From positions 1 through 41,230 of the forward strand of contig JAITVV010000009.1 in the NCBI GenBank assembly GCA_031285625.1: a DNA stretch of 41,230 bases, written 5' to 3'. The stretch comes from Prevotella sp. (GTDB lineage: Bacteria; Bacteroidota; Bacteroidia; Bacteroidales; Dysgonomonadaceae). The notes under the pieces are model-generated. The model saw nothing but the letters and a program-made list of their open reading frames with translations, did not search any database and was not told where the DNA came from. A program made the position numbers and the translations under genes. Shown here piece after piece: positions 30,922-38,874 of the stretch. Position 1 is the first letter of the stretch; each line of letters opens with the position of its first letter.

Positions 30922-32226
30922 CTATGTATATTTTCTGGGATACCTGAATATAATGGAAGCTATAGCTGCAAACCCTATCAGGAACGGATAGTACAAAAAT
31001 GGAACTATCCCCATAGGATTTACCTTTGCCAGGCCTGCTGCGATAAGTAATTGAGCTCCATAAGGTATAAGTCCCTGTACAAAACAGGAAAATGTATCCA
31101 GTAAACTAGCCACCCTACGGCCGTCAAGATTAAATTTATCACTAATATTCTTAGCTATAGGGCCGCTTATAATCAAGGCAATCGTATTATTGGCAGTGCA
31201 TAGATTTGTGAAAGATACCAAGCCGGCAATTGAAAATTCAGCTGAACGTTTTGACCTTATATTGCGGGTCATCTTTTCTATCAACCAATCGATACCACCA
31301 TTGAAACGGATCAATTCGAACATGCCGCCAGCCATCAATGAGACGATAATAAGTTCTCCCATATCAACAACAATCCCATTGCTCATAGCTTTGGTCCAGT
31401 CCCATATACCAAAACCACCTGTGAAAAGACCTATTATACCTGATAAAATAATTCCAAGAGCTAAGACGGCCATCACATTCACTCCGGCTAAAGCAACAAC
31501 CAATACAGCCATGTATGGAACAACTTTGAGCCATTCTACCTGATCTGCTGTAATATGAGTTCCTCCAGTCAATTCCAATCCCTGATAAATATAAATACCT
31601 AACACTATAAGCACTACTGGGAAAACAATACGTATATTCACCTTAAACTTGTCCTGCATTTTGCATCCTTGTGTACGCGTGGCTACAATAGTTGTATCTG
31701 ATATGAAGGAAAGATTATCACCAAACATTGCACCTCCCACTACAATACCTAGCATCAGGGGAAGGTCAATTCCCGCTTGCGACGATACTCCTACCGCGAT
31801 GGGGGCAAGGGCGGCAATGGTTCCGGTGGAAGTACCCATCGACATGGATATAAAGCATGCAGCGATAAATATACTCGCAAGAATTGTCTTTTGTGGCAAT
31901 AAGAATAACATCATATTTACTGTGGCATCAACAGCTCCCATTGCTTTGGCCGTTCCAGCAAAAGCACCTGCCAGGATAAATATAACTACCATCAGCATGA
32001 TAGTCTCATTGGCAGCGCCCCGGCAAAATTGTGTAACCCTATTCGAGAATTTACCTCCTTTTGAATATAGAATAGCAACAAATGACGCTGTCATAAATGC
32101 TACGGAAATAGGCATCTGGTACAGATCTCCTGTAAATATAAACGTTAGAAAATAAAGCAGGAAGAAAACCGCTAAAGGCATTAATGCCCAGCCTTTAGAA
32201 TGATACCATTTTTTATACCGACTCAT
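30922..32226 (-). CDS. NhaC-type Na+/H+ antiporter family protein
   Basis: The 434-residue membrane protein has ten to twelve hydrophobic segments and the family region GGAMFGDNLSFISDTTIVATRTQGC, followed by TNLCTANNTIALIISGPIAKNISDKF. These fit the NhaC / YqkI-type antiporter family, which exchanges Na+ (or another cation or substrate) for protons at the inner membrane; some relatives transport malate or amino acids instead. The start at ATG 32226 (MSRYKKWYHSKGW) is preferred over an upstream ATG at 32286, because a -7 box lies between them at 32254-32261. The gene is single and convergent with the AraC-type gene (six-base gap). Confidence 0.82.
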   Translation of the reverse strand: MSRYKKWYHSKGWALMPLAVFFLLYFLTFIFTGDLYQMPISVAFMTASFVAILYSKGGKFSNRVTQFCRGAANETIMLMVVIFILAGAFAGTAKAMGAVDATVNMMLFLLPQKTILASIFIAACFISMSMGTSTGTIAALAPIAVGVSSQAGIDLPLMLGIVVGGAMFGDNLSFISDTTIVATRTQGCKMQDKFKVNIRIVFPVVLIVLGIYIYQGLELTGGTHITADQVEWLKVVPYMAVLVVALAGVNVMAVLALGIILSGIIGLFTGGFGIWDWTKAMSNGIVVDMGELIIVSLMAGGMFELIRFNGGIDWLIEKMTRNIRSKRSAEFSIAGLVSFTNLCTANNTIALIISGPIAKNISDKFNLDGRRVASLLDTFSCFVQGLIPYGAQLLIAAGLAKVNPMGIVPFLYYPFLIGFAAIASIIFRYPRKYT

Positions 32227-32253
32227 TATTGACCATAAATTGATAACCGCGTA

Positions 32254-32261
32254 CAAAGGTA
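32254..32261 (-). promoter_or_regulatory. -7 box of the antiporter gene
   Basis: The minus strand reads TACCTTTG, matching TAnnTTTG, 28 bases before ATG 32226. It places the transcription start downstream of the alternative ATG at 32286. Confidence 0.6.
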
Positions 32262-32426
32262 AAAATAATCTATAGAATGTCATCACGGGGATCTTTCAGA
32301 ATTAGATAGATATTTTATTTATAAAAATGTAACATCACTATTCTTTTTTCGTTATTAAATTATATATGGTATGAAATTGTTTTTTAATAAATAATTACAG
32401 TATCACTTTTTATATAAACACTACAG

Positions 32427-32465
32427 AAGAACACTCGTCTGAGACAGATGGGTGTTCTTGTTTTT
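32427..32465 (+). terminator. Orphan intrinsic terminator in a divergent gap
   Basis: AAGAACACTCGTCTG and CAGATGGGTGTTCTT form a 15-bp stem (two G-T pairs that hold in RNA) with loop AGA, followed by GTTTTT. The strand sense fits a plus-strand transcript only, but the upstream gene is on the minus strand. Confidence 0.8.
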
Positions 32466-32509
32466 ATATACTAAATCTATCAAGTCGGTACTCATGATTA
32501 ATTTTTTTA

Positions 32510-32517
32510 TATCTTTG
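32510..32517 (+). promoter_or_regulatory. -7 box of the TPR lipoprotein gene
   Basis: TATCTTTG matches TAnnTTTG, 28 bases before the ATG at 32546 and downstream of the orphan terminator. Confidence 0.6.
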
Positions 32518-32545
32518 CTGCATCTATTCATAAAGGATAAATACA

Positions 32546-33487
32546 ATGACACAACAACCCTTGCTCAGGACGCAATATGTAGTTTGCATATTCATCCTCT
32601 CGTTTTTATTTGTTTCATGTGGGTTATTTGATAAAGAACTTAGACAAGATCAACATATTGCTGCTTTTAGGCATCAGATAGGTCGTGTGGCTGATAGTCT
32701 GGATACTCCTGCCGAAAGAATAAAAGCGCTGAAAACAATTATAAAGAACATCGGGGAAGATAATGATCTTATTACTTTACGAAAAAAAAATAAGTTGTTG
32801 ATAGAAGGAAATTATTCTCTTAGCAATGAGTATTTTAATGTGGGTAATTATGCAAAAGCTATAGAATATACTAATGTTGCTATAAAGCTAGACTCCACAG
32901 ATGCCAGTGGATATTTTAATCGGGGAAGTTTATACCAGTCTATGGCAGAAGATAGTCTTGCATTAGTTGATTATACCCAAGCTATTAGCTTGAATAATAA
33001 TTATGCCGATGCATATTATAATCGAGGCATAATATATGAAAAGTCATGTGACTATAAGCAGGCCTTATCTGACTATAACAAAGCAATTAAAGAACAACCG
33101 GCAAATATAGCCGATATTTATAATAACAGAGGAAATATATATTTAGCCTTGAAAGATACAAGTAAAGCACTGAATGATTACTCCAGGGTTTTGGATATAG
33201 ATACTACAAATATCAATGCTTATACTAACAGGATCAGTTTATATATAAAACAAAAGGAACTAAATAAGGCTTTGATAGACTGTAATAAAGCATTGGATAT
33301 TGATTCTACATATGTAAGGCTATATCATCAAAGAGCAACTATATACGAACAAAAGAAAATGTATGATCTGGCTATCGATGATTATGAAAAGGTGCTGGAG
33401 TTAGACTCACATGATTATTACAAGACTAAAAGGAAGACATCTGAAACCATAAAAAAATTACGGACATTGGTAAAGAAAGCCCGGTAA
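32546..33487 (+). CDS. Tetratricopeptide-repeat lipoprotein
   Basis: The 313-residue protein has a lipoprotein signal (YVVCIFILSFLFVSC, Cys about residue 26) and then roughly six tetratricopeptide repeats from about residue 90 to 300, with the repeated N-R-G-x-x-Y and AL-x-D-Y patterns (YFNRGSLYQSMAEDSLALVDYTQAI; YYNRGIIYEKSCDYKQALSDYNKAI; YNNRGNIYLALKDTSKALNDYSRVL). TPRs mediate protein contacts, so a periplasmic or outer-membrane scaffold is likely. The gene is single, with its own promoter. The partner is not apparent. Confidence 0.88.
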   Translation: MTQQPLLRTQYVVCIFILSFLFVSCGLFDKELRQDQHIAAFRHQIGRVADSLDTPAERIKALKTIIKNIGEDNDLITLRKKNKLLIEGNYSLSNEYFNVGNYAKAIEYTNVAIKLDSTDASGYFNRGSLYQSMAEDSLALVDYTQAISLNNNYADAYYNRGIIYEKSCDYKQALSDYNKAIKEQPANIADIYNNRGNIYLALKDTSKALNDYSRVLDIDTTNINAYTNRISLYIKQKELNKALIDCNKALDIDSTYVRLYHQRATIYEQKKMYDLAIDDYEKVLELDSHDYYKTKRKTSETIKKLRTLVKKAR

Positions 33488-33495
33488 TTCCTTAA

Positions 33496-34077
33496 TTATT
33501 TATAACAATAATGCCCTGTTATGGTGTAGCTGAACAGGCAGTCCTGCAATACTTGCCCCTGGCCTATATTGTGTACAATTAAAGGTCTTTTTTTGTCAGA
33601 AGACATGAGGCCGGTCACTATTCCAACATGAGTGATTCCACCACCCAGATCCCATGTGACGATATCGCCGGGAAGGTATTCTTCCCCTTTGTTTGAGATC
33701 TTCTTTACTGTTCCAAAACGCGAAAAGAAAGTAGCCTGATTAGGTACCCTGCGATGATCTATATTCTTATCGGTGGATTTCATTCCCCATTTTTTCGGGT
33801 ATTTGCTGAAGTTGGCTCTCATGTCTTCGTGTATTTTCTTCTGCAAATCTATTCCCAATTTTCTGTAAGCTCTGATAATTACATCTGTACATACGCCCTT
33901 GTCAGCAGGTACATCTCCGTTAGGATATGATATGGAATAATACCGGGGATCATAAGTTACTTTATCTTTAGTCAATTCAATTGCTGCTGCAGATAGCCTT
34001 TTATAAAAGTCTGCTTCCTGTGCCAGGATTGTAATAGTTGGGAAAAGGAGTAAAAATATAGTTAGGGCTTTCTTCAT
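33496..34077 (-). CDS. DUF1287 family exported protein (NlpC/P60-like)
   Basis: The 193-residue protein has a cleavable signal peptide (KKALTIFLLLFPTITILAQEA). The DUF1287 core follows: YDPRYYSISYPNGDVPADKGVCTDVIIRAYRKLGIDLQKKIHEDM with a Cys in GVCTD, NIDHRRVPNQATFF, and GDIVTWDLGGGITHVGIVTG with a His, plus a late HNIGQG. The Cys and His positions suit a papain-like NlpC/P60 fold, so a periplasmic peptidase or amidase on cell-wall peptides is possible but unproven. It is the last gene of a unit with the hydrolase 27 bases upstream. Confidence 0.88.
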   Translation of the reverse strand: MKKALTIFLLLFPTITILAQEADFYKRLSAAAIELTKDKVTYDPRYYSISYPNGDVPADKGVCTDVIIRAYRKLGIDLQKKIHEDMRANFSKYPKKWGMKSTDKNIDHRRVPNQATFFSRFGTVKKISNKGEEYLPGDIVTWDLGGGITHVGIVTGLMSSDKKRPLIVHNIGQGQVLQDCLFSYTITGHYCYK

Positions 34078-34104
34078 TTTTATATATTCTAGTGTAGTTT
34101 AAAT

Positions 34105-35091
34105 TCAGTTATTGTATACATCCATGTTTTCTAATCCTGCTAAAAAAGTATGAACTGCTGTGACCCATTTTTTCTTGTCTTTATTTAAATATGACTCATG
34201 ATCCGAATTAGGGAGTAATACCAGTTGCTTGTCTTCACTGGCTAATTGGTCAAATATTAGTTGAGTTTCATCTGGCGGAATGTATTTGTCGTTTTGTCCA
34301 CACATAAGTAATACCGGCACATGTATCTTTTGGGCATATTCCTGAGGGTTGCAATCAAAACCATTGAATCCATTGATAGCTCCTATCCAAAATGTGAATA
34401 ATGAGGATGCCGGCCAATGGGGTATGTTCAGCATGTCGAGTCGCTTATTTATAGTCCCTTGAAATGTGCCATAAGAGGCTTCCACAATCAGACCCTTTAA
34501 TACCATATTATAATCGTGCTGCGCTTTTAATATTGCCGCGCCTCCCATCGAAAATCCTAGTAATATTATTTTATCTTCTTTCAGCTCATTTATTGCATAA
34601 TCGTATGCTGATTTTACATTCTCCGATTCCAATGAACCTATTGTTGTCTGAACACCGTACGAACTACCGGCACCCATAAAGTCGACAAGTAAAACATCAT
34701 AGCCCATTTTAAGTAATAGTGCCGCCTCCCTTCGCATTGAAGATTTTTCTTCCATGTATCCGTGGAAAGCGATGACCAGTCCTTGCTTAATAGTATCTGT
34801 ATGCAAAAGCCAGGCTCCTAACTGCTCATCATTACCAGCTGGAATAAAGTGATTTTCATATGGTGTTTGGGGGTATCCTTTTACTTTAGGCCTACTTATT
34901 TTTGCTCCGAATACAGCTATTTCAACCGATTCAACAAAGTTTGGCTCATAACCAAGTCTTAAGGGATTCTTCGTTTCGGCAAAATGAGTAAGGCTATAAG
35001 CTTGTATAATAATTACAATGTTTATCAGGATAAATATTGTAATTATTGTACCAAGAGTTATTTTTAATAACTTCTTTCGTTTTTTTGTCAT
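34105..35091 (-). CDS. Membrane-anchored alpha/beta hydrolase
   Basis: The 328-residue protein has one N-terminal membrane helix (TLGTIITIFILINIVIIIQAY) and then an alpha/beta-hydrolase fold. IAFHGYMEEKSS is the oxyanion region, LLGFSMGGAAIL carries the nucleophile Ser in GxSxG, and PNSDHESYL the catalytic His; MCGQNDKYIPPDETQ holds the acid. The active site probably faces the periplasm. The substrate is unknown; relatives are annotated as lipases, esterases or prolyl peptidases. It sits between an outer-membrane-type protein and the DUF1287 gene. A degenerate CTACGACCT half-copy of the AGGTC repeat lies just before its start. Confidence 0.85.
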   Translation of the reverse strand: MTKKRKKLLKITLGTIITIFILINIVIIIQAYSLTHFAETKNPLRLGYEPNFVESVEIAVFGAKISRPKVKGYPQTPYENHFIPAGNDEQLGAWLLHTDTIKQGLVIAFHGYMEEKSSMRREAALLLKMGYDVLLVDFMGAGSSYGVQTTIGSLESENVKSAYDYAINELKEDKIILLGFSMGGAAILKAQHDYNMVLKGLIVEASYGTFQGTINKRLDMLNIPHWPASSLFTFWIGAINGFNGFDCNPQEYAQKIHVPVLLMCGQNDKYIPPDETQLIFDQLASEDKQLVLLPNSDHESYLNKDKKKWVTAVHTFLAGLENMDVYNN

Positions 35092-35127
35092 TTATCAGTA
35101 GGTCGTAGTTTTGTTGAATATAAAATT

Positions 35128-35886
35128 CTATTTGTAGAATACCGGAGCAAAATATGGTCTGTTTTCCCATTTTCCATTAAATGGATTAATTTCGCGCATA
35201 ATTCCTCCTTCGATACCGAACTTCTCAGTGATCTTTAGCTCTAATGTGCCTCCATAATATGTTTGGGGATACATGCCAGACATATATGAGCCTATATCAC
35301 GATGTTTGCTATGTGGAGAATATTGTCCGTATGCATTGATGCGTATACGGTCATTCAATATAAATTTGGCAGAACCGCCTACACCTGCGTCATTATATTG
35401 ATTTCCATAGAGTGCATATTTTGCAGCATAAGGACCACCTGATATAATAAGCCAGTCGGCAGGCTGGTAATTAAACTGCATGTTTACTGTTCTGGCTGCT
35501 CCAACTATTGGATAAGTAGCCTGACTGGACGAAGACGAAATCCAGGCTCTTTCTGAAATGGCCATTCCTGAATAATATCTGTAATCGTTGGCAAACGGGT
35601 ATTTTGTAGCTGTATTGCTTTCAACCGGAGGACCGAGATATACGTTTAAAGGAGGCATGTTTAGATCAACTGATTTTGCGTCCTCTTTTTGAAGAGGTTG
35701 GTAGAGATCATATTTACTAGAAGCAGTTTTGTTATTTGAAACATCAATGTTCAAATAATTTTCCAGCTTCTCATCTAACTTTAGCGTACCTTTTTTTAGG
35801 GCAGGGAGGCTATCTTTTGGCGTTTCAGTTTGGCTATAGGCCATCGTTGAAACTGCAAACAGTAATATAAAGACTAGATTTTTCAT
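35128..35886 (-). CDS. Hypothetical exported protein, outer-membrane beta-barrel type
   Basis: I do not assign a function. The 252-residue product has a signal peptide (NLVFILLFAVSTMAYSQ), a soluble Lys/Asp-rich stretch, then a strand-rich C-terminal part with alternating aromatic and small residues (MQFNYQPADWLIISGGPYAAKYALYG; GGSAKFILNDRIRINAYGQYS; YYGGTLELKITEKFGIEGGIMREIN) ending in FAPVFYK. This looks like a small outer-membrane barrel. It is probably the first gene of a three-gene unit with the hydrolase (36-base gap) and DUF1287. Confidence 0.75.
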   Translation of the reverse strand: MKNLVFILLFAVSTMAYSQTETPKDSLPALKKGTLKLDEKLENYLNIDVSNNKTASSKYDLYQPLQKEDAKSVDLNMPPLNVYLGPPVESNTATKYPFANDYRYYSGMAISERAWISSSSSQATYPIVGAARTVNMQFNYQPADWLIISGGPYAAKYALYGNQYNDAGVGGSAKFILNDRIRINAYGQYSPHSKHRDIGSYMSGMYPQTYYGGTLELKITEKFGIEGGIMREINPFNGKWENRPYFAPVFYK

Positions 35887-36010
35887 GATTTCCCGTTTTT
35901 AATTACTACAACTGTAAAGCTACTAAAATATTATTAAAAAAGGTATTTATTCAGCAGAAAAATAAACCATATTTTAAGTTTTATATCAGAAAATATTAGT
36001 GTTGCCAGAA

Positions 36011-36036
36011 AGTAAAAAAGGTGACAAAAGTAACAG
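36011..36036 (+). repeat. Intergenic repeat containing GGTGACAAAAGT, second copy
   Basis: AAAAAAGGTGACAAAAGT is identical to the minus strand at about 6972-6993 apart from the next base (A here, G there). The two copies are 29 kb apart in opposite orientation, both in gaps upstream of a gene. Confidence 0.5.
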
Positions 36037-36192
36037 TTTTTACAACTTTTTTAATTGTAACTTTTTCATGCCTGAAATTATTAAGCTCTTTATATATAGA
36101 TAAATCTGAATTAAAATTATTCTCTGTGATCTTATGGTTTTATTTATGTAATATCTATTAATATATTTATAGATTTGTATGATTTTTCTTAT

Positions 36193-36223
36193 TTTGTAAA
36201 TATATATGTATCCGCTATCTTTG
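36193..36223 (+). promoter_or_regulatory. Full Bacteroidetes promoter of the pirin gene
   Basis: TTTG (36193-36196), 19 bases, TATCTTTG (36216-36223). This is the clearest consensus promoter in the window. The leader to the ATG at 36304 is about 75 bases. Confidence 0.75.
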
Positions 36224-36303
36224 TATTGTAAAAAGAAAACAAATAAGCAGTATTAACTGTTAAACAAGAACTATTACAAAATATAGAGGAAAGGATATTT
36301 TTT

Positions 36304-37026
36304 ATGAAAACAACATTAATTCGTGCATCATCAAGAGGACATGCATACCATGGATGGTTGGATACTCATCATACATTTAGTTTTGCAAACTATTACGATC
36401 CGAATCGTATACATTTTGGAGCATTAAGGGTAATAAATGATGATATAGTACTTGGAGGTGAAGGCTTTGGCACTCACCCACATGATAATATGGAGATTAT
36501 TTCCATACCATTGTATGGAGATCTGGAACATAAAGACAGTATGGGACATACTGAAGTTATCAGAGCCGGTGAGGTTCAGGTAATGAGTGCCGGTACAGGA
36601 ATAACTCATAGTGAGTACAATTCTAACGAGGATAAGCCTGTCAATTTCTTCCAGATATGGGTCTTTCCTGATCAGAAAGATGTTGAGCCACGTTACGACC
36701 AACGGGGATTTGATTTCTTACACAACAAGAACCAACTTATTCAGATTGTTGGACCTAAGGATGATCCTTCGAATACTGCATTATGGATACATCAGGATGC
36801 ATGGTTTAGTGCCGGTACCTTTGATAAAGGGCAGGAAATCACTTATCAGATAAAAAAGAAAGGAAATGGTGTATTTGCTATGGTTGTTGAAGGAGGATTT
36901 ACAATTGAAGGTCAAAAATTACATCATAGAGACGGATTGGGTATATGGGATGCAGATAGTATAAAAATAACTGCTGATTCTGAAAATGCTCGTATCTTAT
37001 TGATGGATGTACCAATGGAATTTTAA
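36304..37026 (+). CDS. Pirin family protein (YhhW type)
   Basis: The 240-residue bicupin has the pirin metal site in the N-terminal cupin: GFGTHPHDNMEIISIPLYGDLEHKDSMGH supplies His and Glu ligands, followed by GEVQVMSAGTGITHSEYN with another His, and NFFQIWVFP. YhhW-type relatives bind Fe or Ni and can oxidise quercetin; other pirins bind transcription factors. The real substrate is unknown. The gene is single, has its own strong promoter and a terminator at 37054-37083. Confidence 0.93.
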   Translation: MKTTLIRASSRGHAYHGWLDTHHTFSFANYYDPNRIHFGALRVINDDIVLGGEGFGTHPHDNMEIISIPLYGDLEHKDSMGHTEVIRAGEVQVMSAGTGITHSEYNSNEDKPVNFFQIWVFPDQKDVEPRYDQRGFDFLHNKNQLIQIVGPKDDPSNTALWIHQDAWFSAGTFDKGQEITYQIKKKGNGVFAMVVEGGFTIEGQKLHHRDGLGIWDADSIKITADSENARILLMDVPMEF

Positions 37027-37053
37027 ATAACAAATAGATAAGAGTCAGGAGAG

Positions 37054-37083
37054 AATCCGGAGCATACTGCTTCGGATTTTTTT
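37054..37083 (+). terminator. Terminator of the pirin gene
   Basis: AATCCGGAGCA and TGCTTCGGATT form an 11-bp stem with loop TAC, followed by TTTTTT. The convergent hydrolase stop codon lies at its right edge. Confidence 0.85.
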
Positions 37084-37900
37084 ATATACTTTTAGCTCTA
37101 AAGTTATCGTTTAGTTTTTTTATCTTACTCATCTGTATTTTTGCATCATGACAATATATTAGAATGTACTTATTTGTTTCTGCTTCAGCGAGAAACCGTT
37201 CCTTTTCATGCAGTGATGTAAGCGCGCATACGTCATATGCAGAGATCCATTCCAAAGGTACATGAGCACTTGTAGGGATAAGGTCTCCCGGAAAAGTATA
37301 TGTTGCAGTATCATTTTTTATATATGATACCAGTTGACCTACACTATGCCCATCAAAGAGGCGAAGTTCAAAGCCTTCATATAGTTGTATATCATTCTCT
37401 ACAAAATGGAGAAGCCCCGCATCATAAACGGGCTGTATGTTTTCCGTAAATAATGAGTCTTTTTCCAATTGGTTGGGATTTAAGTGATTATCCCATTGTT
37501 CCCGGCTGAGCCAGTAGCGCGCATTTGGAAATGTCGGAACTGTTTCATTATCTATATTTTTGTATGTGGCATATCCGCAATGGTCGAAATGCAGGTGGGT
37601 TAATACAACATCTGTAATATCAGTGGCTTTATAACCTGATTTTTCTATTTCATCAATGATATTAATTAGCCCATGAGGCTGGTAATAACTCACTTTATCC
37701 GGATGTTTGTTACCTATACCTGTGTCGACCAATATTTTCCTGTCTTCAGAAATGGCCAGAATGCACCGCATAACTAATGGACATAAGTTTTGCTCATTAC
37801 TCGGGTATTTTCTTTGCCAGGCGCGCTTAGGTATGGCACCAAACATGGCGCCGCCATCAGCCATAATATATCCGGTTTCTATAATCTTTATTTCAAACAT
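37082..37900 (-). CDS. Metallo-beta-lactamase-fold hydrolase
   Basis: From ATG at 37900 (MFEIKIIETGYIMADGGAMFG) the product is 272 residues; a second ATG at 37915 gives five more. The metal-binding motif is THLHFDHCGYA (HxHxDH), a further His lies in LFDGHSVGQLVSYI, then FPGDLIPTSAHVP supplies an Asp, and YCHDA the last His. This is the binuclear Zn/Fe site of the N-acyl-homoserine lactonase / hydrolase branch. Substrate is not evident. It is convergent with pirin. A terminator-like hairpin overlaps the region just before its start (37914-37946). Confidence 0.85.
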   Translation of the reverse strand: MFEIKIIETGYIMADGGAMFGAIPKRAWQRKYPSNEQNLCPLVMRCILAISEDRKILVDTGIGNKHPDKVSYYQPHGLINIIDEIEKSGYKATDITDVVLTHLHFDHCGYATYKNIDNETVPTFPNARYWLSREQWDNHLNPNQLEKDSLFTENIQPVYDAGLLHFVENDIQLYEGFELRLFDGHSVGQLVSYIKNDTATYTFPGDLIPTSAHVPLEWISAYDVCALTSLHEKERFLAEAETNKYILIYCHDAKIQMSKIKKLNDNFRAKSI

Positions 37901-37913
37901 GACGCTAATATAC

Positions 37914-37946
37914 AAAAAAGAAGAGACGATTTCCCAATCATCTCTT
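37914..37946 (-). terminator. Terminator-like hairpin directly upstream of the hydrolase gene
   Basis: On the minus strand AAGAGATGATT and AATCGTCTCTT form an 11-bp stem (one G-U) with loop GGGA, followed by CTTTTTT, 14 bases before the hydrolase ATG. No minus-strand gene lies upstream for more than 900 bases, so it may attenuate the hydrolase transcript. Confidence 0.6.
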
Positions 37947-38331
37947 CCTCCTTAACACTAATATAAAACTAACATATACTATGATAAAACAGGTAAAAAA
38001 TCAACTAAACAATCTATCTAACACACTATGAAAAAAGTAAATCATACCTGTTTTAAATTTAAACGTTAAACACATTGCGTTTGTTCATAATATTTTGAAT
38101 ATATTTTTTTGATATAGGCATAAATCATATTTATTCATTTAAAACAGATACTTTTTTAACTATTATCTTTTAAAATATTACTTTTGTATTCGTCATTATT
38201 GTATTAAACGGTAATGCATTTTTTACATTTTGTCATATTATAAATAATCTTTTCCTGTTGGGAAACAAAATATTATTTACTTAAACATCGCTTGATATAA
38301 TAATGTTTATTGTATAATTACTGAAAAAACT
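37916..38331. other. Gap with hairpin, inverted repeat and micro-ORFs
   Basis: Holds the hairpin at 37914-37946, an 11-bp inverted repeat TAAAACAGGTA/TACCTGTTTTA (37985-37995, 38045-38055), two overlapping micro-ORFs between and across its arms (37981-38031 and 38028-38069), and a -7 box (38179-38186). No larger gene is seen. Confidence 0.55.
38179..38186 (+). promoter_or_regulatory. Candidate -7 box of the DUF4924 gene
   Basis: TACTTTTG matches TAnnTTTG, 145 bases before the ATG. The -33 position reads TTTT rather than TTTG. Confidence 0.45.
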
Positions 38332-38874
38332 ATGTTAATAGCAAAAAAACTGAAAGAAGATAATATTGCAGAATACCTGTTGTATATGTGGCAGGTGGAA
38401 GACCTTATCAGAGCAAATGGACTGGATATAGATAAGATCGAAGAGCAGATAATTTCCCGTTTTGATCAACCCGATAATATAAAAAAAGATATAAAGGAGT
38501 GGTATGAGAACCTGATTGATATGATGAGGCGTGAAAATATTATCACTCAAGGGCATTTGATTATCAACGGGAATGTAATATCAGAGTTGACAGAATTACA
38601 CAACCGGTTGTTGAAATCGCCAAAGGAAGCTGATTATTCTGAAATATATTATAAGACATTACCTTTTATTGTAGAGCTACGCTCCAAATCTCCTGACAAA
38701 AATATACCGGAACTGGAAACTTGTTTTGGTGCACTTTATGGCTATTTGCTGATGCGCCTGCAAATGAGAGAGATTTCAGGAGAAACACAAGCTGCTTTGT
38801 CGCAGATAAGTTCATTTCTGCGTGTACTTTCTCAGAAATATAAAGAAGATAGGGAGGGAAAATTAGATCTTTAG
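38332..38874 (+). CDS. DUF4924 family protein
   Basis: The 180-residue protein is all-helical in pattern (MLIAKKLKEDNIAEYLLYMWQVEDLIRANGLDIDKIEEQII, then IKEWYENLIDMMRRENI and LRSKSPDKNIPELETCFGALYGYLLMRLQMREIS). I recognise this as DUF4924, a Bacteroidetes family of unknown function. No signal peptide or membrane segment. It has a long leader of roughly 140 bases. Its stop codon overlaps that of the convergent MFS gene by three bases, with no terminator in between. Confidence 0.8.
   Translation: MLIAKKLKEDNIAEYLLYMWQVEDLIRANGLDIDKIEEQIISRFDQPDNIKKDIKEWYENLIDMMRRENIITQGHLIINGNVISELTELHNRLLKSPKEADYSEIYYKTLPFIVELRSKSPDKNIPELETCFGALYGYLLMRLQMREISGETQAALSQISSFLRVLSQKYKEDREGKLDL

Larger units (their letters stand above)
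35887..36303. other. Gene-free gap between the outer-membrane-type protein and pirin
   Basis: Contains a GGTGACAAAAGT intergenic repeat (about 36011-36036) and the pirin promoter (36193-36223). No open frame or terminator that I can support. Confidence 0.6.

Noticed and set aside
31649-32155. A 168-codon open frame on the plus strand
   Set aside because: Antisense to the antiporter transmembrane region, rich in Ala/Ile/Thr with no family resemblance; a shadow of the real gene.
32227-32286. Upstream ATG start for the antiporter
   Set aside because: The extension lies across the TACCTTTG box at 32254-32261.
36068-36103. Short plus-strand frame in the pirin upstream gap
   Set aside because: Eleven codons, no promoter directly upstream and no coupling to pirin; taken as chance.
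38871-38874. Overlapping convergent stop codons of DUF4924 and the MFS gene as a regulatory device
   Set aside because: Short convergent overlaps are common in compact genomes; no hairpin or other signal supports antisense control.
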